Position numbers and translations under genes: made by a program
Shown here: in pieces, positions 1 through 11,890 of the stretch
Numbering within the stretch: position 1 is the stretch's first letter
Layout of the letters: each line of letters starts with the position of its first letter
Notes under the pieces: generated by a model
Seen by the model: the letters and a program-made list of their open reading frames with translations, nothing else
Databases searched by the model: none
Told to the model about the DNA's origin: nothing
Source: Kalaharituber pfeilii
Lineage: Eukaryota > Ascomycota > Pezizomycetes > Pezizales > Pezizaceae
Direction: 5' to 3'
Assembly (NCBI GenBank): GCA_015179045.1
Contig: WHUZ01000044.1
Coordinates: 1 to 64,000, forward strand
Length of the DNA stretch: 64,000 nucleotides

Positions 1-2669
1 CGCCACTTTGTCAATGTCAGCAACATCATCACTTCATTAGAATTCCCCTCAGCTTACAGTTCAATGATTGAAACAAATGAGGGGTTCTCTTGAAGCTCGA
101 TTTGGAGCCCAACCTGTTTTAGGGGATCGCTCCTGAATACACCAATCAATATCATTCTAACGCATAAAAAAGGGCAGCCATGGCAAAATTACGTACGCTG
201 CATCGGTGTTGGATGCAATGGACACCAGATTCAACCGGACCGAACCATCCGTGCGCACAGAAATCACCATATAATCTTCTTTTATTGCAGCTGCAACGAT
301 AACATCCTCTGGCGCACATTGCCTACTCCACATAGTCATTCCCCGATCAGGCGCACTGTCTGCCTCCGCATCTCCCATTGTAATATCTTCACCCTCTTCC
401 TGTTTGTTGTTCATATTCTCTTCCTTTAGTTCGTTAATATTTATTGCTCTTGGTGTGATTTGTACCGATCGGTTTCCCACGGCAGCCGCTGCTAGTGTCG
501 TGTGAAGCATATCCAGAAATTCACATTCGCTAACATCCTCCCATTCCGCCGATTCATTGAGATAACACAGAGTAGAGCTGTCCGGGAACGCACACAGCAA
601 GAAAAGTCCGGCTCCTGCCGCAGTTGGTAATACCCAGAGATTTCGAATTCCCGGTACATATTCTGCAGTGCTGATTATCATACCATGAACCCCGCATCGT
701 ATTTCCGCGATGGCTCCGTGTTGCCCTCTGCCAGTACAAGCATACATTCGATCTCTTACCGCTTTGCCCTGGTCATGCCCTTGTCCATGTGGATTAATGA
801 GATCGAAATCAAATACTGGCGACCAATTCGCTACAGTTTCTTCCAACTTTGGCTCATCGTCCATACCAAGATACGAGGGAACAGGAGAACTTGGACCTAT
901 CTTCAACTCCAAGGGCCTCAACAGTTATCCCCAGAAGACAAAACAGGGAGTTCAGAACTTACTATGTAGACCCCACCACTACTCATCTCACCCCCGGCGA
1001 CCAGCAAGTCATTTCGCATCAAGCCATAGTCCAGGGCGGCAAACGCACTTCCTATAGCGCAATCCAAATGACCAGCCTTATTGACCAATTGAACCAAATG
1101 GGGTCCATCTAACCCCACCTCGACGAAATAAATGTCTCCATCCTCCATCGCAAGGTACAGGTCATCCATCGTCTGTGTATGGCTGGAAGTGCGCAGCGGG
1201 CGTGCCCAGGACGTTACAAGACTCTCTGGAACAGCAGTCAGGGGCCAAATATAACGAGAGGTAGCAGGACAATACAACATAAAGGGGGGGGGGGATGGGT
1301 TGGCATACGTCTCCCACCGTTCGGGTTTACTTGTGGAAACTCAATTTTAGTCACTGGATTGCCCGAAATGACATCTGAGGCTCTAACGGCATGGATGCAG
1401 AATTCCGTAATTATCAAAAACGCTGTCCCTACTAGGAGCGGAATTATGTGTAGTGGCATTGATACCTCTAAAACACATGTTAGCTACTTATACCAATGCT
1501 TAGGTATTGGTCAGGACACGTACCATCTGGCAGCAACAGACCATTATGACCATACCTTGTAGCTTTGTTCAATGGCTGTGCCGTCCACCACTCATAGAGG
1601 AACAGTCGGAATTTTTGGTTAGAGCTATGTATGATTAGTCTATTCGGTTTTCAGGAAGCTGTATAGCGGGGATACCGACTCAGCTACAAGCAATACCATG
1701 ATCACGTGATTTGAGTCGCCTGGGGCAGGATGTAGAAACTCCATGTGCAGTATGACCCCTGAAACATTGAAGGTTTTTTCCTTGACAAGCATCAATAAAT
1801 AAGCGTTCATGTGTCTCACACATGGGGGAAATACCTGTTTTATCGGATTTAGAGGCATTCCTACTTGTAATTGCCTCTCCAGCTCTTCCGCATCGTACAG
1901 TGCAAACAGTCGAAATGTATCTTGATATGCGGTAACAGCTAAACATTGGGATCTATGCGCTCAAGCAATATTCTGTTAGAGACCCTACTTTATACCCAGT
2001 TGAACTTCCGTACAATGCTATTCTCACCTTGGGTCAATTGCTAATGACTTTCCGAGATGCTTTGGGTGAACACCTTTAGCATCGATCCTTCGCATGGACA
2101 TTATAAATTGAACATCCGAGCCTTTTGAGATAGCGTATAAAAAGCACATGTGACCAGAGTCCATTGCCAGAACCAGTATCTGGGGCGGCAGCAGCCTTTT
2201 CGTATCCTCCAATATTGCATCATCGGCAATCCCAGTTACAGGTCTCTTGTGGCAATCCAACACTCTGGCATGGCGGATGTCAGCTTGGAAGTCAGCTTTC
2301 GTAGCTATCTTGCACAGCTTTCCGTCTTCGCCAAGGAGATAGAGCTCGATGAAGGTTTCCTATTTTACCAGATCAGCGTATGAAAGTATGAAACACTCCT
2401 GGATATTTAAACACCACCAGAGCTTCTGTAATATCATCTCTGCACAACCAGATGCAAAACTTAAGCGAACGTACCCCTACAAAAACGACGTCATTGTAGT
2501 CCTGGCCCCGAATGCGTGCCGGAATTATCTGTTTCACAACAGGAGAATGGATAAGGGTTCGGGTTAGGACCCCATAGACCGGAGGGTGGCTCTGGGGTCC
2601 CGGAAGCTCGCTCCCCAAGTTTGGCGGAGAAGTAGTGCCGCTTGATGGGTTTCTGCCGTTCTGGTCCAT
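1..2669 (-). CDS. DDB1/CPSF-A-like protein, MMS1-type N-terminal part (partial)
   Basis: The 5' part of a multi-exon gene that runs off the left edge. Exons I infer: 2669-2475, 2359-2028, 1952-1680, 1624-1524, 1467-1331, 1223-963, 906-197 and 132-58, about 695 residues so far. Diagnostic stretches in order are SPVVKQIIPARIR and NDVVFVG near the start, then FIELYLLGEDGKL, LAVTAYQDTFRLFALYD, FLYEWW, PLHIIPLLVGTAF and DDLYLAMEDGDIYFVEV. These fit the beta-propeller MMS1 N-terminal family shared by DDB1, CPSF160/Cft1, Rse1 and Mms1 relatives, which act in ubiquitin ligase, mRNA 3'-end or splicing complexes. Which relative this is cannot be told without the C-terminus. The start at 2669 is the Met just before the conserved block. 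Two junctions are less certain: 1331/1223 crosses a C-run, and a 54-nt in-frame stretch inside exon 3 could be a further intron. Confidence 0.68.
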
Positions 2670-2920
2670 TGTTGAGTGAGGGATCTTGCAAACGAGGAGA
2701 ATTGCAATGCAGTGCTTTGGTGGCACTAACGGACACTAAACGAGAAGCCGAATCCAGATGCCAGCGCCAGCAATGCGAGAGGTGGTGTGTCGCTTGCGGT
2801 CCGGCGGGAGATGTATTCCACACTGTCGGGGCTTCTTTCGCTGGGGTTCTTTGCGCAGCTCGTGGGGGGGAGAGGATGTAACAGGGACGGGCGGCCTGGT
2901 GGGAGAGGGGGGAGGAGAGA

Positions 2921-2944
2921 GGGGGGGGGGGGGGGGGGGGGGGG
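2921..2944. repeat. Poly-G tract (24 G)
   Basis: An uninterrupted run of 24 G, preceded by G-rich, purine-rich sequence from about 2865. It lies about 250 bp upstream of the start of the leftward DDB1-like gene, so on that gene's strand it is a C-rich promoter tract. It may form a quadruplex. Its exact length is likely to be unreliable in an assembly. Confidence 0.9.
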
Positions 2945-3199
2945 TTGGCTGTAGCAGTGCTGCTACTTTAGTGACGTGGAGGGGGGGGAGGGGGTGATGA
3001 GGGGAAGAAGAAGTGGGTGCGATCTTGTTTCGACTCGGGGGGTGCAACAGAGGGGTGATGCCACTGCTCCGCGTTACGCCACGGGCGTATTTAAAGTCCG
3101 CGCCGGACTGGTGCTTAATTATAAGCTTCCAGGGAACGCTGGATGTGTTGGAGGTAAGTTTCGCTATTAGACCATGCTAAGCAGGCGCACAGCGGGGGC

Positions 3200-4000
3200 C
3201 TGGGCCGGGACCAGCTGCTCGGAAACGCTCAGGCTGCGAGATTCCTGGGAGGATGGCCGACGCACGTTGTAGAGACGGGGGCGCAGGTGGACAACCACAC
3301 GCAGAGGGCGAATCGCGAGATGGCGCGGGGACGGAATTGAAGCAGTCAAGTGAAGGCTGGGAGGGCCGGCGGATGGGGCTGCCAGAAGCTCACGTCCGCG
3401 GGGGCGGGGAGCGCGAGAGGGCCCGCTGCGGGGGAGGGGCAGCCGCGCGGGCGGCCAGGACGCATGCACCGCGGGCGACACTCTGGGCGCTGGCTGGCAA
3501 CCCGTCCGCGCAAGGGCGGCCGTCCGCTGCGTCGGCGCAACAGCAGTGGGCTCCCGGGATGCAGGCCCACGCCGCACGCGCCTCGAGTGGGCGTCGCATA
3601 CAGCCGGGCCGTGTGTGGACGCGGCGCCCGTGCTGCGTGCTGCGGGCGGCGGCGGCGGGCGGCGGCATTCCGCTGGCCCCCGGCGAAGCGGATTGCCTAC
3701 GCTGGCATGGCATTGGCATTGGCCCCTCCCGTGCGCTGCGCGGAGGATGCCACATAGCTGAGCACGACACAGCGGCGCAAGTGCGCCCGCCCCACGGCCT
3801 CACTCGCAGTCCCGTATCGCGCCGCGCGCAGCCGTAAACGGCTCTGTTCAGGCAGTTGCAGCGGCGCCCCGCCGGAAGGAGGGGCCCGGGCCATGCAAGG
3901 CGGCGGATCATGGGCACTCGGGCCTCCACTGGTCAAGCCCTCCACGGCCATGGCCAACAGAGGCGGCCGCCGCGGACATGAGCCAACGACGGCGCCCACC
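3200..4000. other. GC-rich island without recognisable gene
   Basis: About 800 bp of strikingly GC-rich sequence in a window that is otherwise moderate in GC. Frames of 194 (plus, 3253-3837) and 179 (minus, 3390-3929) codons are open at the same time, and their translations are low-complexity Ala/Arg/Pro/Gly with no domain I recognise. I regard these frames as composition artefacts. The role of the island is unknown. Confidence 0.55.
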
Positions 4001-4956
4001 CCCCGCCCACCCCCTCAACTTGGGCTATACTACGGAGGTTGTACCTAGCGCAATCACAGCATGCGCTGCTGCAGCCGGCGCTGCTCTTGTATCCGCGTGG
4101 TAGCTTCCACTGGCCGCTGGCGGCGGAGGCAGAAGCAGGGGGAAGCTAAAGCATAGAGGGCCATATAGATGAAAGAGAGCCGGCGTGTGCTATGGGATCG
4201 GGTATATGTGACTGCGCCAACTCTAGCAAACACCCCTTCCGCCCCCCCCCCCATTGAAGAAAGCACAGCTCGCTGCAGCGCTCAGTACACTGTAGAGGCC
4301 TCGCCCAGAGTAGCCCCCGACGCAAGCAGCGCAGACGGACGAGCAGCGACGTTGATTTGCGCAGAGCACTTGAGGTGCAAGAAGTCGCTCAATAACACCC
4401 TGGAGCTACGCTAGCACAATCCGCTAGCTTCATTTCTCCCGGCTTCTAGCAAAGGGCGCCGCATGACTGGGCCTGTGGTTTCGCGATATCAAGGCTGTCC
4501 GTGGAAAGGACAAAGGAAAGGAAAGGGTAGCACCGTGACAACAGCGATCGCACTCACACGTAGTGCAGGAAACGTGACTGGCATCGAGACGGGCGAGATC
4601 CTAACGTCAAACGACTAGCTACATCAGAGACATACAGTACATACTAAGCCATCACAGCCTTCGTCCGAGCTTGACACAGCGATCACCAGTGGCATGAAGT
4701 GTCCCTACGCCGATCCCTGATAGGGGTGGAGTTGGCACAGGGCAGCAGATGGCCCGAGCACCGTCGAACTTGGTACTGTAGTTACGGGCGCCTGCGACAC
4801 GCCGGGGAAGATCTACTAGTAAACCACAGCGCAGTCGCAACCCAGACTAAGTGCAGTCGCCGGTGCATTGTGCATGCCTTGCCCAGCCCCCAGCCCCCCA
4901 GCCCCCACAATGGCCTGTGACTAGTCTCGGCAGGTCTTTATCAGCTGCAATTGAGG

Positions 4957-4971
4957 CCCCCCCCCCCCCCC
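4957..4971. repeat. Poly-C tract (15 C)
   Basis: A run of 15 C in an intergenic region, one of several long G/C homopolymers in this window. Confidence 0.85.
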
Positions 4972-6733
4972 GTGATGTCGCACAACAAGATCAACAGTGA
5001 GGCTGCAATCGAGGCAGAAAAAGATCACTTACCCAGTTGCTCCTAGCCGTCGAGATATCTACCGTTACGTTATGGACCCTGGATGCAGCTTAGCCCGTCC
5101 CTTCTCCACGTTAGCCCCAACCCATCCAGATTAGTAGATTCCTAAGACCCCTGCCAGGCAGCAGACGTGGGTATTTGTGCACCTGCTGCAGGAACTGCCA
5201 ATGCCTGGCCGCTTTGATTCATAGGCCGATACCTCTTCCTGCCTCTCATAGACAAGAATTTGAATCCACTCTGAAAATCAACTAGTGACGGCTGTCGTGA
5301 GCGCAGTGAGGTAGGAGGCTGTCCTTGCACGATTCTGTGGTAGGTGGGTGGGCTCTTGAGACGGGGCTGGTAGGCGGTATCCGACAACCAGGAGAGCTCA
5401 ACTCCGCCAATGTATATCTGGGGGGATCAAACGTTAGCTGTGACTAAAGGTTTAGTACTTGGTAACCACCAAGTGTTCTGATAGCTCAATTGGGGCCTAC
5501 TTGACTGCAGCGAGTTGCGATATTAGATTACGAGAAACTATCTTTCATTGTCCTTTATCTAGCTCCTATAGATTGTGCATACTGGAGTATCATACAACCT
5601 AGAACGCTACAACATCATTCCAGAGTTGCACAAACAAGTCAACCCATCCTCCGAGTAGAGCAAACAGCCGTAATTACGCATGTGTACTGTAAGAGGTTCC
5701 TTCATTACGAAACGCCGTCGAGTTTTTCCAATACAACTGTTGCGCCGTTAACAATCTGCCCCCAAGATTCTTTCAAGCGGATCTGCAGCACTGACGATGC
5801 TCCCTGTCACACAGACGTTGGTCAGGCTGATTTAGCTGCAGCAGGAGGATTCGAATCATACAAGATTGTGCACAGTTGACCCATTCTGTCTCTCATCCTA
5901 CAACTGACACCTGAGATGTTGTATGAGGTGATAGCGGTGTATTCCAACGCCAGATCAGCCCCGCCAGTTGGGCCAGAGAGAGTTAGGCGAATGGGCAACA
6001 TGGGTTAGAGCACTCAATACTTTTCACCTAGTTATGATGATAGTAATGTGCATGACTCTCATGCTTAGATTTAAGCAGAGGAAGCCAGAAGGAGTATAGC
6101 ACAGCAATAGCTTGAGTACGGAGTTGTTCTGGGTTTGATCTTGACATGAGAGCACCTGGGATCAGCAGCCCACACGGGCGCCAAGCTCCAAATCGAGGTG
6201 GGGTGCAGCCAACCATCCACGTCCCCTTTCCCTACACTGTTGCACCCAAATTTTCGCAGAGTTTGCTGCTGCTCGCCCAAGCCTGTCACGAGTCCTCAGA
6301 TACTGGTCCGCTCTGCCTGTTCCCCCAGCCGAAAGTGCCACAGGCGTGTATCGACATCCTACGCGAGAAGACCCTGAGTTCCACGAGACTTCACTACCAC
6401 AGGGCACAAGGACCAAGATAGAGGGACTTACAGGTAGCCATCCATTCTTGGCTTCCTTTCCCCCTCACAAAGTAGCTCACTGCACGGCGACTTATTCATT
6501 CTTCCAATCACTTCCCTGATCTTCTTTGTCAGGATAACCCTTGGTCTGCGTCCTCTACCGAGCTAGGCTGAAGAAATCCAACAGCGGCTCAATTTGGCGG
6601 ATTTTTCAGCGGGTTGAGCCCAGTTGCGGTCCATTATTGCTCTAACCGTACTTGCCAGCTTGTCCTGAGTGTATCATCGATTGCACCAGCTTCACTTCGC
6701 CTAACAAGGGCAACAGAAAGTTTAGCGTGAACG

Positions 6734-8247
6734 ATGGGAGACAAAGGAAGCACAGTTATCGACCCGAATACTTTATTGAGCCCTGAGGACAAGGCAGCAA
6801 AGGTGTACCAGGCAATTCGGGATGGGGATCTCGATACCATAGCAGCCATGGCTTTATCCACGGATGGCTTGTTGTCTGATGATATCCGGAGGGAAGTATG
6901 TGAGTGCTTTTTTTTTTTGTTCCTTTCTTCCTTTTTCAGATGTGGTCTTGTTCTTGCTCATTTTTACATAGATATGTTCCTACCATGGGCGAAATATAGA
7001 ATTTACTGACGAGTTGCGCACACCTTTAGGGCCGCTATTTCTGGGTTATGCCGATTTCACTGCAGATGGGATAAAACTTCATAATGTTACTCGCCCAGAT
7101 TGGGAAACTCTACCACCGCATAAAGACGAAGACCAAGTCAGGCTGGACGTCGAACGCTCATTTGTTTATTATCCAAAGAGTATGCTCATCTATCTGCAGT
7201 CTCTTCACACTATTGCTTGCAACGGTGACTGAACAAGGCACTAAATAGTGGAAGAATGCATGTAGATATGTCGCCACGTGAGACAACCGAGCGAAAAAAG
7301 GAGTTATCGAGAGTAATTATTGAGGTTCTCCGGAGACACCCAATGCTTTGCTACTTTCAGGGCTTTCATGACATTTGCCAGGTTTTCCTTCTTGTCTTGG
7401 GAGTTGAAGATGCAGTAATTGCTACCGAACATATTGCCCTTTTACGTATACGGGATTTCATGCTTCCGTCATTAGCTCCTGCTCTAGATCATCTACATCT
7501 TCTCTATCCGCTTCTCCTTTCAGCCGATAAGCCTCTTTGCGAACATCTTTCCCGAACGAGGCCTTTTTTTGCTCTCGCCGCCACATTGACACTCTATGCA
7601 CATGACATTCAAGAGTATAGTAATATAGCGAGGCTTTTTGATGTGTTTCTAGCAACTGATCCTGTGTTTCCGCTGTATCTATTCGCTCAGGTGAACACAT
7701 CCCTATCCCAACTCATGCTAGCCATCATACTAAGGTCATTTAGGTTGTTCTTCAACGACGAGATGAACTCTTTGATATTCCTGACGATGAGCCAGAGATG
7801 TTGCATTCAGTACTCTCAAAGCTACCTAAACCTCTTGATCTAGAGGGTCTGATCAATAAAGCCCTAATGTTGCTGGAAAAATTCCCACCGGAAAATCTTT
7901 CGACATGGCGTCAAATCTCTAACAAATCCGTTCTCAAAACGTCACGCCGGTCAGGAGTCATATTGAAAGGCCAAACCAAACGAATATCTGGAGATCTTCA
8001 AGAAGCAGAACAACTGTTGTTGAAACAAATTTCTGAGATTGAACGCAAGAAGAAGATCGATAAGTTATGTGAGCAGATTGCGAAGTACAAGCCACAGATT
8101 GTCACAATTGGGGCAGCTGTTATTGTTGGAATAGGTGCAGTGGCCGTTGTCGCGCTGCGAAAAAATGGGTATACTCTGGCATTACCAGAACTCGTTAACC
8201 CTGTGGGATTGGTGAAGTCTGTGTTCGGTATTTTCCGGAGGACATAG
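6734..8247 (+). CDS. GYP8: Gyp8/TBC1D20-type TBC domain Rab GTPase-activating protein
   Basis: Four exons, 6734-6899, 7030-7179, 7266-7690 and 7744-8247, sum to 1245 nt (414 residues plus stop). The protein is a TBC-domain GAP that stimulates GTP hydrolysis on a Rab; yeast Gyp8 and human TBC1D20 act on Ypt1/Rab1 at the ER-Golgi. WPLFLGY opens the TBC fold. LDVERSF carries the arginine finger (IxxDxxR type) and LCYFQGFHDI the glutamine finger (YxQG), so both catalytic residues are present. LRIRDFM and the following helices match TBC1D20 order. A hydrophobic segment at about residues 364-384 (IVTIGAAVIVGIGAVAVVAL) is a C-terminal membrane anchor, typical of this subfamily. The start is the Met before the exon-1 acidic helix. 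The second intron (7180-7265) was resolved by phase: other acceptors leave stops. Confidence 0.88.
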
Positions 8248-9028
8248 CGGTAATCACACATGAACCATCTCCGCAACGCATCGTTGTGTAGCCGATATAT
8301 AACCAAAGTATACATTTCCCTCCTACATTATTTTCGGATTTATGGTCCTTTCTACCTGTGGATAGTTTTGGGATGCGGAATAAACCACTAGATCATTCTC
8401 CCTCTCTAGATCATGTACTGTATTCACCTCATTTATGACGTTAATAATAAAGATTCCGTCAAAAAAAAAAACACAAATGGCTATTTCGAAAGCGTTTGTT
8501 TACAAAATGTGGTTTGGACCAACCTTCAATCCATGTCCTGCATCGAGCCTCAGCACTACCTCGGATGACTCATGCATAAGTGTTCTCTTGGTCCTAGTTT
8601 TTGTATTCACATCCACTTGAGCGAAAGTATTATTCGTGTATTTTTTCTATATATGATAGTTGATTTCAAATCATCCTAGACGACTCTTGAGGACCTTCTG
8701 AATGAAGAAAATGCAGAGTTAACCTACATCAGCTATAAATTGGCTACTGGCCCGCAACGAGATGCGCAGGATTCAAGTTGAAGCTAATTAATTTCTCCTG
8801 GCATCTTATTTCGACCACCCGAAATCCCTGGAAATATGAAAGCTTAGTTTGTCTGGTTTCATTTATTTACCAACGTCTTACCACACCACCACCACAGCAA
8901 CTACAAAGTAAAAATAGTTAGTATCGAGACAAACATACATTGGCTTGATTGCATGTCAACCACTAGCATAATTGTTACCTGTACAGATTGTTAAAATACT
9001 CGCTGCAGCTACTACCGTATCTACCAGA
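8248..9028. other. Intergenic spacer between two plus-strand genes
   Basis: Contains the 3' region of the Gyp8-like gene (an A12 run at 8461-8472) and the promoter of the Sdt1-like gene, with a CA/CCA-rich patch near 8883-8900. No coding signal is seen. Confidence 0.6.
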
Positions 9029-10008
9029 ATGGCGGCGGTGGAATCGCTACAATCGCCTGCTGTTCCAAATGGTGTCGCGACGCCAAAGCCAGGCACTCCT
9101 GCTAATGACATACGGCCAGTATTCTTTTTCGACATCGACAATTGTTTATACCCACGGTCGTACAAAATTCACGATATGATGAAAGTCCTTATCCGCCAAT
9201 ACTTCCGAACTCACCTTCGTATGTAACCTGCCCCACCTTCCGCTATCCACCCATCCGCTTGATCCTTCCATAATCTTCCTGCTAACCGCATGTCTGTAAA
9301 GAACTCAGCGAATCTGACGCTACTAACCTCCATCAACACTACTACACCAGCTACGGCCTTGCCCTTTCTGGCCTCGTCCGCCACCACCAAATAGACGTTC
9401 TCGAATACAACCGCCTCGTCGACGACTCTCTTCCTCTTGAAACCATCATACGCCCAAACCCCCACCTAACCGGATTGCTCACCGACCTCCGCGCTTCCCG
9501 CACCTGCTCGAAGCTCTGGCTCTTTACAAACGCATACGTCAACCACGCCCTCCGCGTCGTGCGCCTCCTGGGCATCGCGCACCTCTTTGACGGAGTCACA
9601 TACTGCGACTACGAAGAAGGTGCTAGAACCGGGCGGTTGATCTGTAAGCCGGACAAAGAGATGTTTGAAAAGGCTATGCGGGAGGCTGGGGTAGAAGGAC
9701 AACCAGACAGATGCTACTTCATCGACGATTCTGCGCTGAACTGTACTGCCGCCGAGCAGTTTGGATGGAAGACAGTGCATTTGCTGGACCCGGAAGACCC
9801 AGAACCACAAAAGAGGGCGTGTAAATATCAAGTTCGGGACTTGGGGGAGTTGAAGGTGTGTTTTCCGGAACTGTTCAACGAGGAGGGGGAGAGGGTCGCA
9901 AGGGAGCTGGGGATGGAGACCGAGGGGAGGGTGGTGGGACAGAAAGAGTTGGAGGACAGAGGGCATATAGAGGAAGAGGAGGAGTTGGAGGCGCAGAGGG
10001 ATTATTAA
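9029..10008 (+). CDS. SDT1: Sdt1/Phm8-type pyrimidine 5'-nucleotidase, HAD superfamily
   Basis: Two exons, 9029-9218 and 9302-10008, sum to 897 nt (298 residues). All four HAD motifs are visible: motif I FFFDIDNCLYP at residues 32-42 (nucleophile Asp and acid/base Asp), motif II LWLFTNA, motif III with the lysine of ICKPDKEMF, and motif IV CYFIDDSALN with the acidic pair that binds magnesium. DIDNCLYP is typical of the fungal and plant Sdt1/Phm8 pyrimidine nucleotidase branch. Yeast Sdt1 dephosphorylates UMP, CMP and nicotinamide mononucleotide, and the role here is inferred from that. The intron splits a codon (phase 1), and splicing it restores QLSESDATNLH. The C-terminus is a Glu-rich tail from about residue 265. 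The ATG at 9029 is the first in this frame. Confidence 0.88.
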
Positions 10009-11770
10009 TTGAAGTTAACAGTTGGAGAAAACTTTGTTCGATTATGATATTAAACCTATTCATAATCATAATGATTATCGAAAATAGGCATCGGATATCG
10101 GCGTTTGATTGTATCCTTTTGATTTTTGCTTTATAGGGTTTTATACATATATCAACAAGGTAGATGAACAATCCTGTATCCGGTTTGAAAAATTGAAAAT
10201 TGTAGACAATATCTTTGTTCTAAATGCTGCACCGTTGCTGAATTGATTCCCTTTGCCGATACCAATTCGTGCATGCCAATACTTCACATATCATACAAGC
10301 AAACAACATGAAATCGACCAACCCACCCACTCACTATTCAAGTTTTGGCACAGATAGGTAGATAGATAGATCTACCTACCTACTTGTTACCATCGAGCAC
10401 GGATTTTAGACCCCCCCCCCCGGTTTGCGATCTTTATTTTTCGTCTGAAGTCTTTTGCATCCCTGAAAAGGGAAGATATACCGGATTCAGGGCTACCTAG
10501 TAATTTTATTATCTCAGCTTCTTTCTCGGCCTATCTACCAAGGTAGCAGTTTACATGTACACAAGTTTCCTCGAACACGCAGATATATCTAAAGCTAATA
10601 ACCTAGAGCACATACATGTACGAGTACTCTACTTGGACCCCCCATTGACACATGTACACGCCCTCAAAGTCAACCATTACAACTTGAGCCGCGCCCCTTC
10701 AGTATCTCAAGTTTCGACTCCCCAAGACATCCCAGACAACCCCCCAGGGGACTCTAATTCAAGTCTATCTTACTGGGAAAATAATCTCAAACGGGAAACT
10801 TCTTATTGCAGATAACCGTTGAATTTTCCAAAGCCGATGTCGGGCGCTGCAACGTCCCGAGCTCCAGTTTGAACCGGAACCCGAACTGGGAGTGTCGATA
10901 TTTGGTAGTTAGGAAAGGAGGGCAACGGGAGATTAGGATCATGTAGTCAAATTACAGGGCACGGGAACAATATCACAATTCTCTAGGAAGCATGTAAGAG
11001 CTGGGGACGTAACCAACTACTTACATATGCCGTCTTCATAACATTCAGCTTTCACGAAGCTCATGGCTTCATAGCTGCAAAGTGTCTCCTTTTCCTGGCT
11101 CCTCAATATAGATAGATACAATGTTTGATACATACATATCACAGGTAACCAATCAAACCACAGAATTGTCAAAACCCATATACTCTTCATAGCTTTCCTA
11201 TTTCGCATACTACGTACAACATTACCAAAAACAAAGGGAAAAAAAAAAGAAAAATAAATAGAAATAAAATTAAAAATAAATAAAATAGTAACGAATAGTG
11301 AAAAAAGGGGCATTAAAAGAACAAAGGAAACCCGTGACAAAAAAAAGTATTAAGAAAAAAGACATGCTCCATATATCGAGAATCGAAATAAATGATAGAG
11401 CAAAAGCATAAATCCAGACACACACAAGCACACAAGATACAATCCCATGTAGCTATAGCTCTCTTTGTCTGAATTCTGATGCTATCCCCTGCTATATAGC
11501 TCACCTAGAAAGAACTTTCTGTGATAGACACACATTCCTCCTCCACTTTTGTTGTTTGTGCTCCAAAGCTAAAGTAAAATAAGTAGCTAGTTATTTATCC
11601 AATACTCCTCACCGAAACTCAAAGGTATGAACCATTTGCCTGCCAATTAATATGACGAAGACCATTTTTCCTGATAATGATGTTAATGATGATAAATCCT
11701 CCCCCACACCACCTCCTTTCTATGTCTTTGCCATAGTGTATTGCAGATTAAGGAACCGTGAAAACAAGGG

Positions 11771-11816
<46 letters not shown>

Positions 11817-11890
11817 TAAAGACTAGAAATTCGCAAAAATCTAACTTTTTCCGTTGTGTTGTTCCAGATGCAGAAAAGCCTCGAGCAATT
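10009..11890. other. Convergent 3' intergenic region
   Basis: Lies between the converging 3' ends of the Sdt1-like gene and AVL9. It is AT-rich with short tandem motifs (TAGATAGATAGA and CTACCTACCTAC near 10360-10383), a C11 run at 10411-10421 and an A41 run at 11771-11811. The open frames here are short and lack recognisable protein features. Confidence 0.6.
11771..11811. repeat. Poly-A tract (41 A)
   Basis: An uninterrupted run of 41 A, 80 bp beyond the AVL9 stop codon. AVL9 is on the minus strand, so in its transcript this would be a T/U-tract, not a poly(A) tail. Confidence 0.9.

Larger units (their letters stand above)
2670..6733. other. Gene-free 4 kb spacer with GC-rich island
   Basis: No reading frame here looks like a protein. 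The stretch holds a G24 tract at 2921-2944, a very GC-rich island at about 3200-4000 (open in several frames at once, as GC-rich DNA tends to be), a C15 tract at 4957-4971 and ordinary unique sequence up to the next gene. It must contain the promoters of the leftward DDB1-like gene and the rightward Gyp8-like gene, since the two are divergent. Confidence 0.6.

Noticed and set aside
3253..3929. Overlapping 194- and 179-codon frames in the GC-rich island
   Set aside because: Several frames are open together because stops are rare in GC-rich DNA. The products are Ala/Arg/Pro/Gly-rich without domains or plausible introns.
7180..7265. Apparent frameshift at the second Gyp8-like junction
   Set aside because: The first acceptors tried left a stop or wrong phase, but the acceptor at 7264-7265 joins in phase and the whole CDS closes at 1245 nt, so there is no frame break.
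11771..11811. A41 run near a gene end as evidence of a retroposed copy
   Set aside because: AVL9 is on the other strand and has introns, so the run is a T-tract in its transcript direction. No duplicated target or second gene copy is visible.
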